This document shows, in pieces, positions 54,079 to 63,246 of a stretch of 64,000 bases of DNA (positions are counted from its first letter, which is position 1; every line of letters starts with the position of its first letter). A program made the translations under genes and the position numbers. A model generated the notes under the pieces. It did no database searches, was not told where the DNA came from, and worked only from the letters and a program-made list of their open reading frames with translations. The DNA lies in contig NZ_CP058952.1 in the NCBI RefSeq assembly GCF_013423785.1, positions 124,001-188,000 on the forward strand, written 5' to 3'. The DNA comes from Chitinibacter fontanus. GTDB taxonomy: Bacteria; Pseudomonadota; Gammaproteobacteria; Burkholderiales; Chitinibacteraceae.

Positions 54079-54690
54079 ATGTCGATCAAAATTCTGCTTG
54101 AGCAGCGTTTTTCCTGCAACTATTTCGCCCCCGGGCAAGACCTAAGCCTGGCACAAATTAATGAGCTCATCCGACTTGCCACTTTGGCACCTAGCGCCTA
54201 CAACGGGCAAAACTGGCGCTTTATTGCGGTGCACTCACCCAAAGCCAAGCAACAGCTACAAGCACTGGCGTATGGGCAAGAAAAAATCGGCGCAGCAGCA
54301 GTTACCATCGTGATTTGCGGGCGGCTTGATTTACATACACAGCTCGCCGATACACTAGCTAGCAGTGTAAGCGCCGGCATTCTCTCCCAAGAGCTACTTA
54401 GCACCATGGTGCACCACGCCACTGAGGGCTATCACAATCAACCGCAACGCCAGCGTGATGAAGCCATCCGCTCGGCCTCACTGGCGGCAATGTCCCTCAT
54501 GCTCGCGGCGCAAGAGTTTGGTTTGGCTAGTTGTCCGATGATCGGCTTCGATGCCGAAGGCGTCAGCGAATACCTGGCATTAAGCAACAATGAAATACCA
54601 GTAATGCTAGTTACCATCGGCCAGGCTGCCAGTAATAATTGGCCGCAAAAACCACGTAAACCAGTGCACGAGGTACTGAGCTTCGCTTAA
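54079..54690 (+). CDS. Nitroreductase-family FMN flavoprotein
   Basis: 203 aa. The N-terminal LLEQRFSCNYFAPGQDLSLA and IRLATLAPSAYNGQNWRFIA (conserved FMN-binding N-Q-x-W region), followed by AASLAAMSLMLAAQEFGLAS-like dimer helices and CPMIGFDAEGVSEYLAL, identify a nitroreductase. An AAGGA site precedes ATG 54079. It is the second gene after the TIM-barrel protein and likely co-regulated by the divergent LysR protein. Electron acceptor unknown (quinones, nitroaromatics or enones in relatives). Confidence 0.87.
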   Translation: MSIKILLEQRFSCNYFAPGQDLSLAQINELIRLATLAPSAYNGQNWRFIAVHSPKAKQQLQALAYGQEKIGAAAVTIVICGRLDLHTQLADTLASSVSAGILSQELLSTMVHHATEGYHNQPQRQRDEAIRSASLAAMSLMLAAQEFGLASCPMIGFDAEGVSEYLALSNNEIPVMLVTIGQAASNNWPQKPRKPVHEVLSFA

Positions 54691-54697
54691 GCAAGAA

Positions 54698-54722
54698 CAA
54701 GGGCTCTACTGGAGAGCCCTTG
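54698..54722. terminator. Hairpin between nitroreductase and ahpF genes
   Basis: CAAGGGCTCT (54698-54707) and AGAGCCCTTG (54713-54722) form a perfect 10-pair stem with a 5-base loop. It lies in the short gap between convergent genes and may end both transcripts. T-runs are weak on both sides. Confidence 0.65.
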
Positions 54723-54748
54723 TCGATTTCTGCTAAACATGCATTGCA

Positions 54749-56293
54749 TTATGCAGCACGGATCAAATGATCAAAGGCAGCCAGTGATGCTTTCGCGCCT
54801 TCACCCATCGCGATGATAATTTGCTTAAACGGAGTAGTGCTTGCATCACCAGCAGCAAACACGCCGGGAACAGACGTCTGCCCGCGCTCATCCACAATAA
54901 TTTCACCGCGCGGCGATAATTCCACCACGCCTTTGAGCCAATCGGTATTGGGCAGCAGGCCAATTTGCACAAAAATGCCTTCCAACTCAATTTGTTGCGT
55001 CTCACCACTTACACGGTCAAGATAAGTCAGCGCAGTGACCTTGCTACCATCGCCCAGCACTGCAGTGGTTTGAGCTTGGGTGATGATCTGTACATTGGGC
55101 AGGCTACGCAATTTGGCTTGCAGCACGGCATCAGCCCGTAGCTGATCACCAAACTCCAGTAACGTGACATGGCTAACGATACCCGCCAAATCAATCGCAG
55201 CCTCAACTCCAGAATTACCACCGCCAATTACCGCGACGCGTTTTCCTTTAAACAAAGGCCCATCACAATGCGGGCAATATGCCACCCCGCGCCCACGGTA
55301 CTCTTGCTCGCCCGGCACATTCATTTCGCGCCAGCGTGCACCGGTAGATAAAATCACGGTTTTACTACGCAAGCTAGCCCCGTTTTCCAGCTCTACCTCG
55401 ATCAATTCCCCTGGGTTTAAGCGGCTGGCTCGCTGCAAATTCATAATATCGACTTCGTATTCACGCACATGCGCTTCCAGCGCCGCAGCCAGTTTGGGGC
55501 CTTCGGTGGCTTTAACTGAAATGAAGTTCTCAATCCCCATCGTGTCGAGCACCTGACCACCAAAGCGCTCAGCAACGACGCCGGTACGAATGCCTTTACG
55601 AGCAGCATATACGGCAGCCGACGCACCAGCTGGGCCGCCCCCAACCACAAGGACATCAAAAAGAGCCTTTTCATTGATGGCCTCAGCGGCTTTCACTGCG
55701 CTACCGGCATCAAGCTTGGTGACAATTTCTTCGATACTCATCCGCCCCTGACCAAACGGCTGACCATTGAGCAAAACGGTGGGCACTGCCATTACCCGAT
55801 GCTCGGCCACCAGATCTTGATACAAAGCACCATCGACCATAGTGTGTTGAATCTGTGGGTTTAATACTGCCAATAAATTTAAAGCTTGCACTACATCTGG
55901 GCAGTTATGGCACGACAGCGAAATAAACGATACAAATGACAGCGGGCCCGATAGCTGGCGAATGGTTTCAATTAACTCAGCCTCTACCCGAGGTGGATGG
56001 CCACTAACTTGCAATAAAGCCAGCACCAGCGAAGTAAATTCATGCCCCAGTGGAATCCCGGCAAAATGCACTCGCGCAGCCTCGCCAACCTTGGCAATAG
56101 CAAATGAAGGACGATGAACCGCATTGCCATCAGTACGAACGCTAATTTTAGGGTTCAGCGCTGCAATTTCAGTCAGCAATTGGCTAATTTCTGCAGCCGC
56201 GGCACTCTGATCCAGCGAAGCAATCAACTCAATCGGTGCTTGCAGTTTTTCGAGGTAAGCCTGTAGCTGGGCTTTGATTTGTGCATCAAGCAT
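54749..56293 (-). CDS. ahpF: Alkyl hydroperoxide reductase subunit F
   Basis: AhpF feeds electrons from NADH to AhpC. The 514-aa protein (E. coli 521) has an N-terminal thioredoxin-like pair with redox SCHNCPDVV near residue 130, then a thioredoxin-reductase domain: [19 protein letters not shown] (FAD), [13 protein letters not shown] (NADH) and the active site CPHCDG near 340. ATG 56293 is chosen over the upstream ATG because GGAG lies 7 bases before it. It lies downstream of ahpC on the same strand with a 164-base gap holding a hairpin. Confidence 0.95.
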   Translation of the reverse strand: MLDAQIKAQLQAYLEKLQAPIELIASLDQSAAAAEISQLLTEIAALNPKISVRTDGNAVHRPSFAIAKVGEAARVHFAGIPLGHEFTSLVLALLQVSGHPPRVEAELIETIRQLSGPLSFVSFISLSCHNCPDVVQALNLLAVLNPQIQHTMVDGALYQDLVAEHRVMAVPTVLLNGQPFGQGRMSIEEIVTKLDAGSAVKAAEAINEKALFDVLVVGGGPAGASAAVYAARKGIRTGVVAERFGGQVLDTMGIENFISVKATEGPKLAAALEAHVREYEVDIMNLQRASRLNPGELIEVELENGASLRSKTVILSTGARWREMNVPGEQEYRGRGVAYCPHCDGPLFKGKRVAVIGGGNSGVEAAIDLAGIVSHVTLLEFGDQLRADAVLQAKLRSLPNVQIITQAQTTAVLGDGSKVTALTYLDRVSGETQQIELEGIFVQIGLLPNTDWLKGVVELSPRGEIIVDERGQTSVPGVFAAGDASTTPFKQIIIAMGEGAKASLAAFDHLIRAA

Positions 56294-56420
56294 AGGTGTT
56301 CTCCGTGGAATTTTACTGATCAATCAACTGAGGTATTTCAGACCAGCCGAGATATAAATTGATCTAGAAGGCAATACATTGGCAGGTATCTGGAATCAGC
56401 CGCACTAATCACTAAAATCC

Positions 56421-56441
56421 GTGCCGCCGTGCTGGCGGCAC
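56421..56441 (-). terminator. Hairpin after ahpC, attenuator or terminator
   Basis: GTGCCGCC (56421-56428) and GGCGGCAC (56434-56441) form a perfect 8-pair GC-rich stem just past the ahpC stop. On the minus strand GGATTTTA follows, a weak T-run, so partial readthrough into ahpF is likely and would favour AhpC over AhpF. Confidence 0.7.
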
Positions 56442-56457
56442 AGATCATCAATGAGGC

Positions 56458-57021
56458 TTAGATCTTACCCACCAAGTCCAGTGATGGTTTCAGCGTTGCT
56501 TCACCTGGAGTCCACTTCGCTGGGCATACTTCACCCGGGTGGCTCGCCACGTATTGTGCGGCCTGCACTTTACGTAGCAATTCTTTGGCATCACGACCAA
56601 TACCCAGATCGTGAATTTCAGCGACCTTGATCTCGCCTTCGGGATTGATTACAAACGTGCCGCGCAAAGCTAAGCCTTCTTCTTCAATCATTACGTCGAA
56701 GTTGCGGCTAATTGTGCCTGTTGGGTCACCGATCATTGGGTAATTGATTTTTGCAATGGTGTCCGAAGCATCGTGCCAAGCCTTGTGTGTGAAATGGGTA
56801 TCGGTAGAAACCGAGTACACTTCTACGCCCAATTTTTGGAATTCGGGGTAAAGGTCGGCCAGATCACCAAGCTCGGTAGGGCAAACAAAAGTGAAGTCTG
56901 CGGGATAGAAGAACACCACCGACCATTTGCCTTTGAGCGACTCATCGCTCACAGGGACAAATTTGCCTTCGTGGTAAGCAGTGGCTTTGAATGGTTTGAT
57001 TACAGTATTGATAATTGCCAT
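56458..57021 (-). CDS. ahpC: Alkyl hydroperoxide reductase subunit C (peroxiredoxin)
   Basis: A two-Cys peroxiredoxin that reduces H2O2 and organic peroxides. From ATG 57021 it is 187 aa, the E. coli length, starting [16 protein letters not shown]. Peroxidatic Cys47 is in [10 protein letters not shown] and resolving Cys166 in [17 protein letters not shown] lies 8 bases before the start; the open frame extends 20 codons further upstream but has no match. First gene of ahpC-ahpF. Regulation by OxyR is usual for this family; I see no convincing OxyR site. Confidence 0.97.
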   Translation of the reverse strand: MAIINTVIKPFKATAYHEGKFVPVSDESLKGKWSVVFFYPADFTFVCPTELGDLADLYPEFQKLGVEVYSVSTDTHFTHKAWHDASDTIAKINYPMIGDPTGTISRNFDVMIEEEGLALRGTFVINPEGEIKVAEIHDLGIGRDAKELLRKVQAAQYVASHPGEVCPAKWTPGEATLKPSLDLVGKI

Positions 57022-57151
57022 GATGTAGCTCCTGAGTAATTCGCGTTGTGCGTTAGTGACAGGAGCTACTATAGCGATCACATCAAAATAGGTAAAATGA
57101 ATTGTTTATATCATGCAATTAGTTTTTTTGTATCGAACTCAATTCCATGCA

Positions 57152-58765
57152 TTAAATACGGTAACGGCCAACCGTTTGTTGCACAGCATCCGCCAGCGCA
57201 CACAATTGGCTCGCTGAACTTGCCGCCTGCTGTGCAGCTCCGCTCGTGTCTCCCGCCATTTTGGCAATTTGCTCGACCTGCAGAGCAATGGCCGTGCTAG
57301 CACTACTTTGCTCACCAATTGCAGCGGAAATCTCTGACACATACCCTACCACACCCTCGGATGCACCCCGAATACGTAAGATGGCATCACCCGCATTTTG
57401 GGCGTAACCAACACCTTGGTTTACCGAATCAACCACCTGATTCATGCGGCTGACCGCACGATTGGCGCCATCCTGAATTTGAGTCACCGTCGCAGTAATT
57501 TCATGAGTTGAATTACTGGTGCGCTCGGCCAATTTACGCACTTCATCGGCCACCACAGCAAAACCACGCCCCTGCTCCCCTGCACGCGCGGCCTCAATGG
57601 CAGCATTGAGTGCCAATAAATTAGTTTGATCCGCAATATCTTTAATCACGCCTAACACAGCCTGAATTTGCTGACTTTGCTCACGCAAGGCGGTGATCTC
57701 ACCGGCGGCCTCATTGACTGTACTGGAAATGCTATTGATTTCAGTCACGGTAGCCTGAATTACCTGCTCGCCTTCAGCGGCCAAATGCCCTGATGACTCG
57801 GCATTCTGATCTGCATCGCGTGCACGCTCGGCAACATGATTAATACTAACGGTGACTTCCTCCACCGTTGCAGCCATGTGCGCAGCCGCCTCGCTTGAAT
57901 TGGCCGCCACGAGCGAAAGCTCGCTAGAAGCGTCCACCATTTGATGCGCGGAATGCGTCATATCGCGAATATTCTGACTAATACTGCCAAAACTTTGCTG
58001 CACGGTATTGAGCAAGCGATTAAATGCAATCACCAACTCACCAATCTCATCCTTGCCTGCCGCTGGCACGCGATGAGTAAAATCGAGCGAAGATTCAATA
58101 TGACTCACGGCTCGTAAAGTCTGGCGCAAAGGTTCGCGGATAGCGCGCAAGATCCATAGCCCTAAGCCCATCACCGCGGCAGTGGCGATCACCGCCAAGG
58201 TTATAAACAAGGTAATCGAGTGTGAAGCCCCATTCTTGGCCTGTGCCACGCTTGCGCTAGCATGCTGCTGATTAAATTCAATTACCTTGCGTAAATCGGC
58301 AATCAGGCGGCGATTCAGCGAAGCCCCCTGCCCGTCAGCCAACGCAAAGGCGCCAGTATTATCACGCGCTTTCGAGCGCTGCACGACTTTCAAAAACACT
58401 TCCTGATATTGGCCATAACTTTCTTTAAGTTTGGCAAATAACTCTTGCTCCTGCTGATCGATTAATAAGCTTTGGTAGCGCACCAATAACTGATCGATCT
58501 GCTGATTACGTTGCAGTAATTGCTGCTCAACCTCGCTTTTCTGCTGATCATTTGGCGCCAAAATGTGGGCAAACATCGCAATGCGATTTTGACTGATCGC
58601 AGCATCCAGATCGTTGATCAACACTAAGCTGGGGACCACATTGCTATCGAGCGAAGTAAATTGATCAACGTCTTGCTTAAGTTTGTAGCTCCCCAAGGCG
58701 GCCAGAGCGACTAGCGCCAATAAGGCAACCGCAATCATGGCGAGTAAACGCTGGCTGATATTCAT
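57152..58765 (-). CDS. Methyl-accepting chemotaxis protein
   Basis: 537 aa from ATG 58765 with AAGGGG upstream. Architecture: N-terminal helix ([20 protein letters not shown]), a periplasmic four-helix-bundle-type ligand domain (about residues 30-180; [20 protein letters not shown]), second helix ([20 protein letters not shown]), HAMP domain, then a long coiled-coil signalling domain with the conserved tip [20 protein letters not shown] (near 385-405) and [20 protein letters not shown]. Ligand is unknown. It probably signals to CheA/CheW outside the window. Ends with the short VGRYRI; no CheR-docking pentapeptide (NWETF) is seen. Confidence 0.93.
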   Translation of the reverse strand: MNISQRLLAMIAVALLALVALAALGSYKLKQDVDQFTSLDSNVVPSLVLINDLDAAISQNRIAMFAHILAPNDQQKSEVEQQLLQRNQQIDQLLVRYQSLLIDQQEQELFAKLKESYGQYQEVFLKVVQRSKARDNTGAFALADGQGASLNRRLIADLRKVIEFNQQHASASVAQAKNGASHSITLFITLAVIATAAVMGLGLWILRAIREPLRQTLRAVSHIESSLDFTHRVPAAGKDEIGELVIAFNRLLNTVQQSFGSISQNIRDMTHSAHQMVDASSELSLVAANSSEAAAHMAATVEEVTVSINHVAERARDADQNAESSGHLAAEGEQVIQATVTEINSISSTVNEAAGEITALREQSQQIQAVLGVIKDIADQTNLLALNAAIEAARAGEQGRGFAVVADEVRKLAERTSNSTHEITATVTQIQDGANRAVSRMNQVVDSVNQGVGYAQNAGDAILRIRGASEGVVGYVSEISAAIGEQSSASTAIALQVEQIAKMAGDTSGAAQQAASSASQLCALADAVQQTVGRYRI

Positions 58766-58891
58766 GATGCAGGCCCCTTTGCCCAAGGCTAAATTCGAAA
58801 TTCAGCATAGCCAAAGACTGCCAACTTACCCAGCAAAAAGGCATCCGATTACCGGCCACCTACCTTAGGGCCACAAGCTACTACCCACAAA

Positions 58892-59716
58892 CTACCACCA
58901 CCGGTGAAAATGATGCACCGGGCCGATGCCGTGCCCTACTTGCAGACGTTCGGCATTGGCAATAGCCTCCAGCAGCCACGCCTTGGCATCGCGCACGGTT
59001 TCGACCCAGTCGGCGCGTTGGGGACGCAAGGCGGTTAAGGCCGCCGACAAGGTGCAACCGGTGCCGTGGGTATGGCGGGTGGCAATACGGGCAGCGGGGA
59101 AATTCACCTCAGCATCTGCGGTAATCAGCCAATCCGGGCACTGCTCGCCGCCCAAATGCCCCCCTTTCATCAGCACCGCTTGCGCTCCGGCAGCCAGCAA
59201 GGCGCGGCCTTGTTCACGCATTTGCGCTTCAGTGGTGGCCTCCCTCGCACCAAGCAAGGCGGCGGCCTCTGGCAAGTTGGGCGTGATGATGCTGGCTAGC
59301 GGCAGCAATTGCTCACGCAGCGCATCGACCGCTGCGGGATCTAGCAGGGCATGCCCGCCTTTGGCAATCATCACGGTATCTAGCACGATATACCTAGACT
59401 GGTATTTGCGCAGGCTGGCGGCCACAGCCGAGATAATGTCGGCATTGGCCAACATGCCCATTTTGACTGCGTCAACGCGAATATCACTAAATACCGCATC
59501 ACACTGCGCGGCAATAAACTCTGGCGGCACCGGATGCACCGCACTAACACCTTGGGTATTTTGTGCGGTCAAGGCGGTGAGCACACTCATGCCATAGGCG
59601 CCTAAGGCCGAAAAGGTTTTCAAATCGGCCTGTATACCTGCACCACCGCCCGAATCAGAGCCGGCGATCGTTAAAGCATGGGAAATTGCGCCGGTTTCGG
59701 TGTTACTTGAGCTCAT
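58892..59716 (-). CDS. thiD: Hydroxymethylpyrimidine/phosphomethylpyrimidine kinase
   Basis: ThiD phosphorylates HMP twice to give HMP-PP for thiamine synthesis. 274 aa. Typical signatures: ALTIAGSDSGGGAGIQADLK near residue 14-33, the pyrimidine site, and the C-terminal anion-hole THGTGCTLSAALTA with the catalytic Cys/Asp region. Third gene of thiM-thiE-thiD, 35 bases after thiE. The set allows salvage of HMP and thiazole rather than full synthesis in this locus. Confidence 0.95.
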   Translation of the reverse strand: MSSSNTETGAISHALTIAGSDSGGGAGIQADLKTFSALGAYGMSVLTALTAQNTQGVSAVHPVPPEFIAAQCDAVFSDIRVDAVKMGMLANADIISAVAASLRKYQSRYIVLDTVMIAKGGHALLDPAAVDALREQLLPLASIITPNLPEAAALLGAREATTEAQMREQGRALLAAGAQAVLMKGGHLGGEQCPDWLITADAEVNFPAARIATRHTHGTGCTLSAALTALRPQRADWVETVRDAKAWLLEAIANAERLQVGHGIGPVHHFHRWW

Positions 59717-59750
59717 GTTTGATTTCCTGAAAATTCAACTCAATTCACTA

Positions 59751-60437
59751 TCAATTTGCGTTCGATTGCGCACGTGCCGCTTGCAGCTCTGCGCCCAGAT
59801 TGCGCGTCGCCAGCGCCACATCGGCTTGCCCGCAAATCGCCGACACCACCGCCACGCCATCAGCCCCGGCGGCAATCAGCGGCGCGATCTTGCCGCTACC
59901 AATGCCGCCAATCGCCACAGCCGGTAGCGATCCGGTGCTGGCAAACATCGCGGCCATTTCAGCGGAGCTAATCACCGGCAAGGCGTCTTTTTTGGTACTG
60001 GTTGGATAAACCGGGCCAACACCGATGTAATCAATGCAATTGGCAATCTCGGGCGTCAGCAGTTGCTCAACATTGGCCAGATTATTGGTCGACAAGCCGA
60101 CAATTTTGTTCGGGCCAATCAGTTGGCGCACCACCTGTACTGGAATATCACTTTGCCCAACGTGCACGCCATCGGCATCGACCGCCAGCGCAATATCAAC
60201 GTGATCGTTGATAATCAGCGGCACATTCAATGGTGCAAGCACCGCTTTTAGCTGCTGCGCACATTGCAACCACAGGCCTTTTTTCCAATTCGGCGCGCGC
60301 AACTGCACCACCGTGGCACCATTTTGCGCGGCGATTTTGGCCGTTTCCACCATCGCCGCCTCGCCGCCACACAAATCGGGATCGAGCACCAGATACAGGC
60401 TGACATCAATTTTGGCTTTGTTCAGCTCAGCACTCAT
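59751..60437 (-). CDS. thiE: Thiamine-phosphate synthase
   Basis: ThiE joins HMP-PP and thiazole phosphate to thiamine phosphate. The real start is ATG 60437 (228 aa), which overlaps the thiM stop by 4 bases (ATGA); the longer open frame begins inside thiM. Motifs: VSLYLVLDPDLCGG, ATVVQLRAPNWKK, VPLIINDHVDIALAVDADGV followed by HVGQSD, and the phosphate site GIGSGKIAPLIAAGADGVAV. All are diagnostic of this TIM barrel. AGGTGG lies upstream. Confidence 0.94.
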   Translation of the reverse strand: MSAELNKAKIDVSLYLVLDPDLCGGEAAMVETAKIAAQNGATVVQLRAPNWKKGLWLQCAQQLKAVLAPLNVPLIINDHVDIALAVDADGVHVGQSDIPVQVVRQLIGPNKIVGLSTNNLANVEQLLTPEIANCIDYIGVGPVYPTSTKKDALPVISSAEMAAMFASTGSLPAVAIGGIGSGKIAPLIAAGADGVAVVSAICGQADVALATRNLGAELQAARAQSNAN

Positions 60438-61258
60438 ACACCCACCTGCCGCAATTGATTCGGATGGATAATATGCAGCGCATCCAAAAATGGCGCCACA
60501 AACGTCCCCGGGCCATCGGCGCATTCAACAGCGCGCTCGCCAGCCAAAGCAATCAACGCGCAAGCCGCAGTCACCGCATCGAGCCGATTGGGCGCATCCG
60601 CCACAAATGCCGCCACCACTGCCGACAATGCGCATCCAGTCCCCACTACTTTAGTCATCAATGGATGGCCCAACTCTACCGACCAGGTTTTCTCGCCATC
60701 GGTGATGTAATCAATCGCGCCTGTCACCGCCACAATCGCGCCCGTTGCCTGAGCCAGTGCTTGTGCCGCGCTAAGCGCCGCATTCGAACTCGCCGTACTA
60801 TCCACGCCTTTACCAACATGATTGCTTTGCGCCAAGCCCATGCCAGCGGCCAGCGCGATGATTTCCGAACCATTGCCACGAATCGCTGCGGGTTTGAGTG
60901 CCAACATCGCCTTGGCGGCCTCGGTGCGATAGCTCAACACCCCCACCGCCACTGGGTCGAGCACCCAAGGCGTGCCTGCGGCGTTGGCGGCGGCAATTGC
61001 CAGATTCATAGACTCAAGGCGCTCGGCGTACAAGGTACCGACATTAATCAGCAGCGCATCGGCAATCGCCGCAAAATCGGCCACTTCTTCCTTGGCCACC
61101 ACCATCGCGGGCGACGCCCCCACTGCCAATAGGGTATTGGCTGTAAAGCATTGCACCACTTCATTAGTAAGCACATGCACCAGCGGGGTATTTGCCCGCA
61201 CGCGCTGTAATTCATCGGCCAGCAAGGTAAATGGGAATTCTGAAATCGGGGTCGTCAT
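60434..61258 (-). CDS. thiM: Hydroxyethylthiazole kinase
   Basis: ThiM phosphorylates hydroxyethylthiazole, the thiazole salvage step. 274 aa. Signatures: NTPLVHVLTNEVVQCFTANT near residue 23, GASPAMVVAKEEVADF, GTPWVLDPVAVGVLSYR, and the catalytic VVGTGCALSAVVAAFV with Cys. First gene of the thiamine operon. The 340 bases upstream contain no TPP riboswitch I can recognise. Confidence 0.95.
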   Translation of the reverse strand: MTTPISEFPFTLLADELQRVRANTPLVHVLTNEVVQCFTANTLLAVGASPAMVVAKEEVADFAAIADALLINVGTLYAERLESMNLAIAAANAAGTPWVLDPVAVGVLSYRTEAAKAMLALKPAAIRGNGSEIIALAAGMGLAQSNHVGKGVDSTASSNAALSAAQALAQATGAIVAVTGAIDYITDGEKTWSVELGHPLMTKVVGTGCALSAVVAAFVADAPNRLDAVTAACALIALAGERAVECADGPGTFVAPFLDALHIIHPNQLRQVGV

Positions 61259-61598
61259 TATCGATACATCCTTTGAAATCGCCCATGTGCACTTTGCCTG
61301 ATATATGACAAAGAAATCACTGAGCCACTAGCTATGATGTGCTTATTGTAACGCGCCACCGGATGATGGGTTTGATCTGAATGCTGTGTTTTGATCCTGC
61401 TACACGCTGGAAAAATGATGCCCACTTCGCAATGAGTATCATCGAACAACATTACATGCTGCCGTAACCCCCTGTGCCAGCCTTGCTGCGGGATTGGTAA
61501 AACTCACGACAACAGCATCTAATTGTTTGACCTTGCTCACATTGCGGTGCGTCATGATTCCCTACAATCAATGTCAATGATGATTTAAGGAGAAGGTC
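61259..61598. other. 340-base gap between thiM and pyrD, divergent promoters
   Basis: No credible gene. I looked for a TPP riboswitch on the minus strand (CTGAGA and the ACC-CTTTGAA block) and found none. The plus-strand end carries a strong AAGGAG before pyrD. Confidence 0.6.
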
Positions 61599-62546
61599 AT
61601 GGCGGACTTGACCACACAATTTCTGGAGCTACCGTTAAAAAACCCATTGATGAATGCATCAGGGGTATGGTGCAGCGTAGCTTCACAGCTAGAAGCGCTG
61701 GCTGAATCCGCCGCAGGGGCCATGGTGAGCAAGAGCTGCACCTTACAGCCCCGCGATGGCAATCCTGAGCCGCGTTATCGTGTCATCAATGGCGAACGCA
61801 CTTTCGGCAGCATCAATTCAATGGGCCTACCCAATGAAGGTTTCGCCTATTATCTACGCTATGCACAGCGGCATGATTACGAGCAAAAACCGTTGTTTAT
61901 GTCGATCTCGGGGCTGACGCTAGACGACAACCTCACGATGGTCGATAGCTTAAAAGATGCGGTGATCCCCGCGCTACTAGAAGTCAATTTGTCATGCCCC
62001 AATGTGCCGGGCAAATCGCAAATTGGCTATGATTTTGATGCGATGGATACGCTGCTCGCCGAAGTCTCATCGGGCTATCAGCGCCCATTTGGCGTCAAAT
62101 TGCCCCCGTATTTTGATATGGCGCACTTTGATGAAGCGGCTGAAATTCTCAATCGCTATCCATTAGTGGCCTTTGTGACCTGCATTAACTCGATTGGCAA
62201 CGCACTGGTCATTGATATCGACAGCGAAACCACACTAATCAAACCGAAAGACGGCTTTGGTGGCTTGGGCGGCGATTATGTATTGCCAACCGCGCTGGCG
62301 AACGTCAACGCGTTTTACCGTCGTTGCCCGGAAAAAACCATCATCGGCTGCGGCGGCGTGAAATCGGGCACCGAAGCCTTCTTGCACTTATTAGCTGGCG
62401 CGACGCTAGTGCAAATTGGTACGAGTTTGTATGAAGAAGGCCCGGGCATTTTCCCGCGCGTGCTCGACGAATTGGCTGCGATTATGGACGATAAAGGCTA
62501 TAAAACCATCGCCGACTTCCGTGGCAAGTTGAAAACCATCGCCTAA
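61599..62546 (+). CDS. pyrD: Dihydroorotate dehydrogenase, class 1A (fumarate-type)
   Basis: It oxidises dihydroorotate to orotate in pyrimidine synthesis. At 315 aa, without the N-terminal membrane helix of class 2, it closely matches Lactococcus lactis PyrDA from memory: NPLMNASGVWC, SINSMGLPNEGFAYYL, the catalytic-Cys loop LSCPNVPGKSQIGYDF (Cys133), GVKLPPYFD, NSIGNALVIDIDSE and IKPKDGFGGLGGDYV. Class 1A enzymes use fumarate, not quinone. Most proteobacteria use class 2, so this may be a transferred gene. Followed by a bidirectional terminator. Confidence 0.92.
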   Translation: MADLTTQFLELPLKNPLMNASGVWCSVASQLEALAESAAGAMVSKSCTLQPRDGNPEPRYRVINGERTFGSINSMGLPNEGFAYYLRYAQRHDYEQKPLFMSISGLTLDDNLTMVDSLKDAVIPALLEVNLSCPNVPGKSQIGYDFDAMDTLLAEVSSGYQRPFGVKLPPYFDMAHFDEAAEILNRYPLVAFVTCINSIGNALVIDIDSETTLIKPKDGFGGLGGDYVLPTALANVNAFYRRCPEKTIIGCGGVKSGTEAFLHLLAGATLVQIGTSLYEEGPGIFPRVLDELAAIMDDKGYKTIADFRGKLKTIA

Positions 62547-62565
62547 TTAACGTTGCCTGAAATAC

Positions 62566-62597
62566 AAAAAGCCGTCACATTGATTGACGGCTTTTTT
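62566..62597. terminator. Bidirectional terminator between pyrD and the AlkA-like gene
   Basis: AAAAGCCGTCA (62567-62577) and TGACGGCTTTT (62585-62595) form a perfect 11-pair stem. T-runs are present on both strands. It ends two convergent transcripts and lies just before the AlkA-like stop codon. Confidence 0.92.
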
Positions 62598-62598
62598 A

Positions 62599-63231
62599 TT
62601 AGTATTCCACTGGAACTGGATCAAGGCTACGCCATAAATACCACGTCGCCACTGAGCACCATGGCTGCCACAGCTGAGCGAGTTGTTTTAGCTCGGCGCG
62701 CGGTTTGCGCTCGCCATTGTGATAATGCTCGGCGATGCCGCGAATGAGGCCAATATCGTCGAGCGGCAGCACATTGGGGCGGGCAAGATAAAAAATCAGG
62801 AACATTTCGGCCGTCCAGCGGCCGATGCCGCGGATCGACACCAGCTCTTTGATTACCGCTTCATCATCCCAAGCGAGCCAAGCAGTCGGGTCAAGTCGAC
62901 CTTCAACATGATGGCGCGCTAAATCGCTGAGATACTCGACTTTACGTTGCGTCAAGCCGCACGCGCGCAGTGCATCCACATCGGTGGCTAACACCGCTGC
63001 ACTGCTCACTTCACCTAAGCAAGCCACCAGCCGATTCCAGATTGAATCGGCGGCTTTCACCGAAATTTGCTGGCCCACAATCGAGCGCGCCAGCGTATGA
63101 AAAGCATCGCCACGCGTGCGCAAGCTGACATCAGGGTATTGCGCGATCAGCTGCGCCATCACCGGATCGGCCACGGCTAATTCCAGCGTGGCCTGCGACC
63201 AGTAATCGGGTTTATCGAGCGGAGGAGTCAA
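62599..63231 (-). CDS. AlkA-like DNA-3-methyladenine glycosylase (HhH-GPD)
   Basis: A 210-aa base-excision repair glycosylase. HhH-GPD fold: FHTLARSIVGQQISVKAADS near residue 44-63, the helix-hairpin-helix LVSIRGIGRWTAEMFL (130-145) and catalytic Asp in NVLPLDDIGL (158/159). It lacks the AlkA N-terminal domain, like many short family members. The start is TTG 63231; the frame is closed upstream by a TAG at 63246 and no ATG is available, so TTG is forced. It lies 15 bases after pmbA on the same strand. Confidence 0.87.
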   Translation of the reverse strand: MTPPLDKPDYWSQATLELAVADPVMAQLIAQYPDVSLRTRGDAFHTLARSIVGQQISVKAADSIWNRLVACLGEVSSAAVLATDVDALRACGLTQRKVEYLSDLARHHVEGRLDPTAWLAWDDEAVIKELVSIRGIGRWTAEMFLIFYLARPNVLPLDDIGLIRGIAEHYHNGERKPRAELKQLAQLWQPWCSVATWYLWRSLDPVPVEY

Positions 63232-63246
63232 TGCGCTATCAGCCTA

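Noticed and set aside
56294..57151. OxyR binding sites around ahpC
   Set aside because: Some ATAG/CTAT-like bits occur upstream of ahpC, but not with the spacing of an OxyR site.
61259..61598. TPP riboswitch upstream of thiM
   Set aside because: I reversed the sequence and looked for the CTGAGA box and the ACC-CTTTGAACCTGAT-like block; neither is present.
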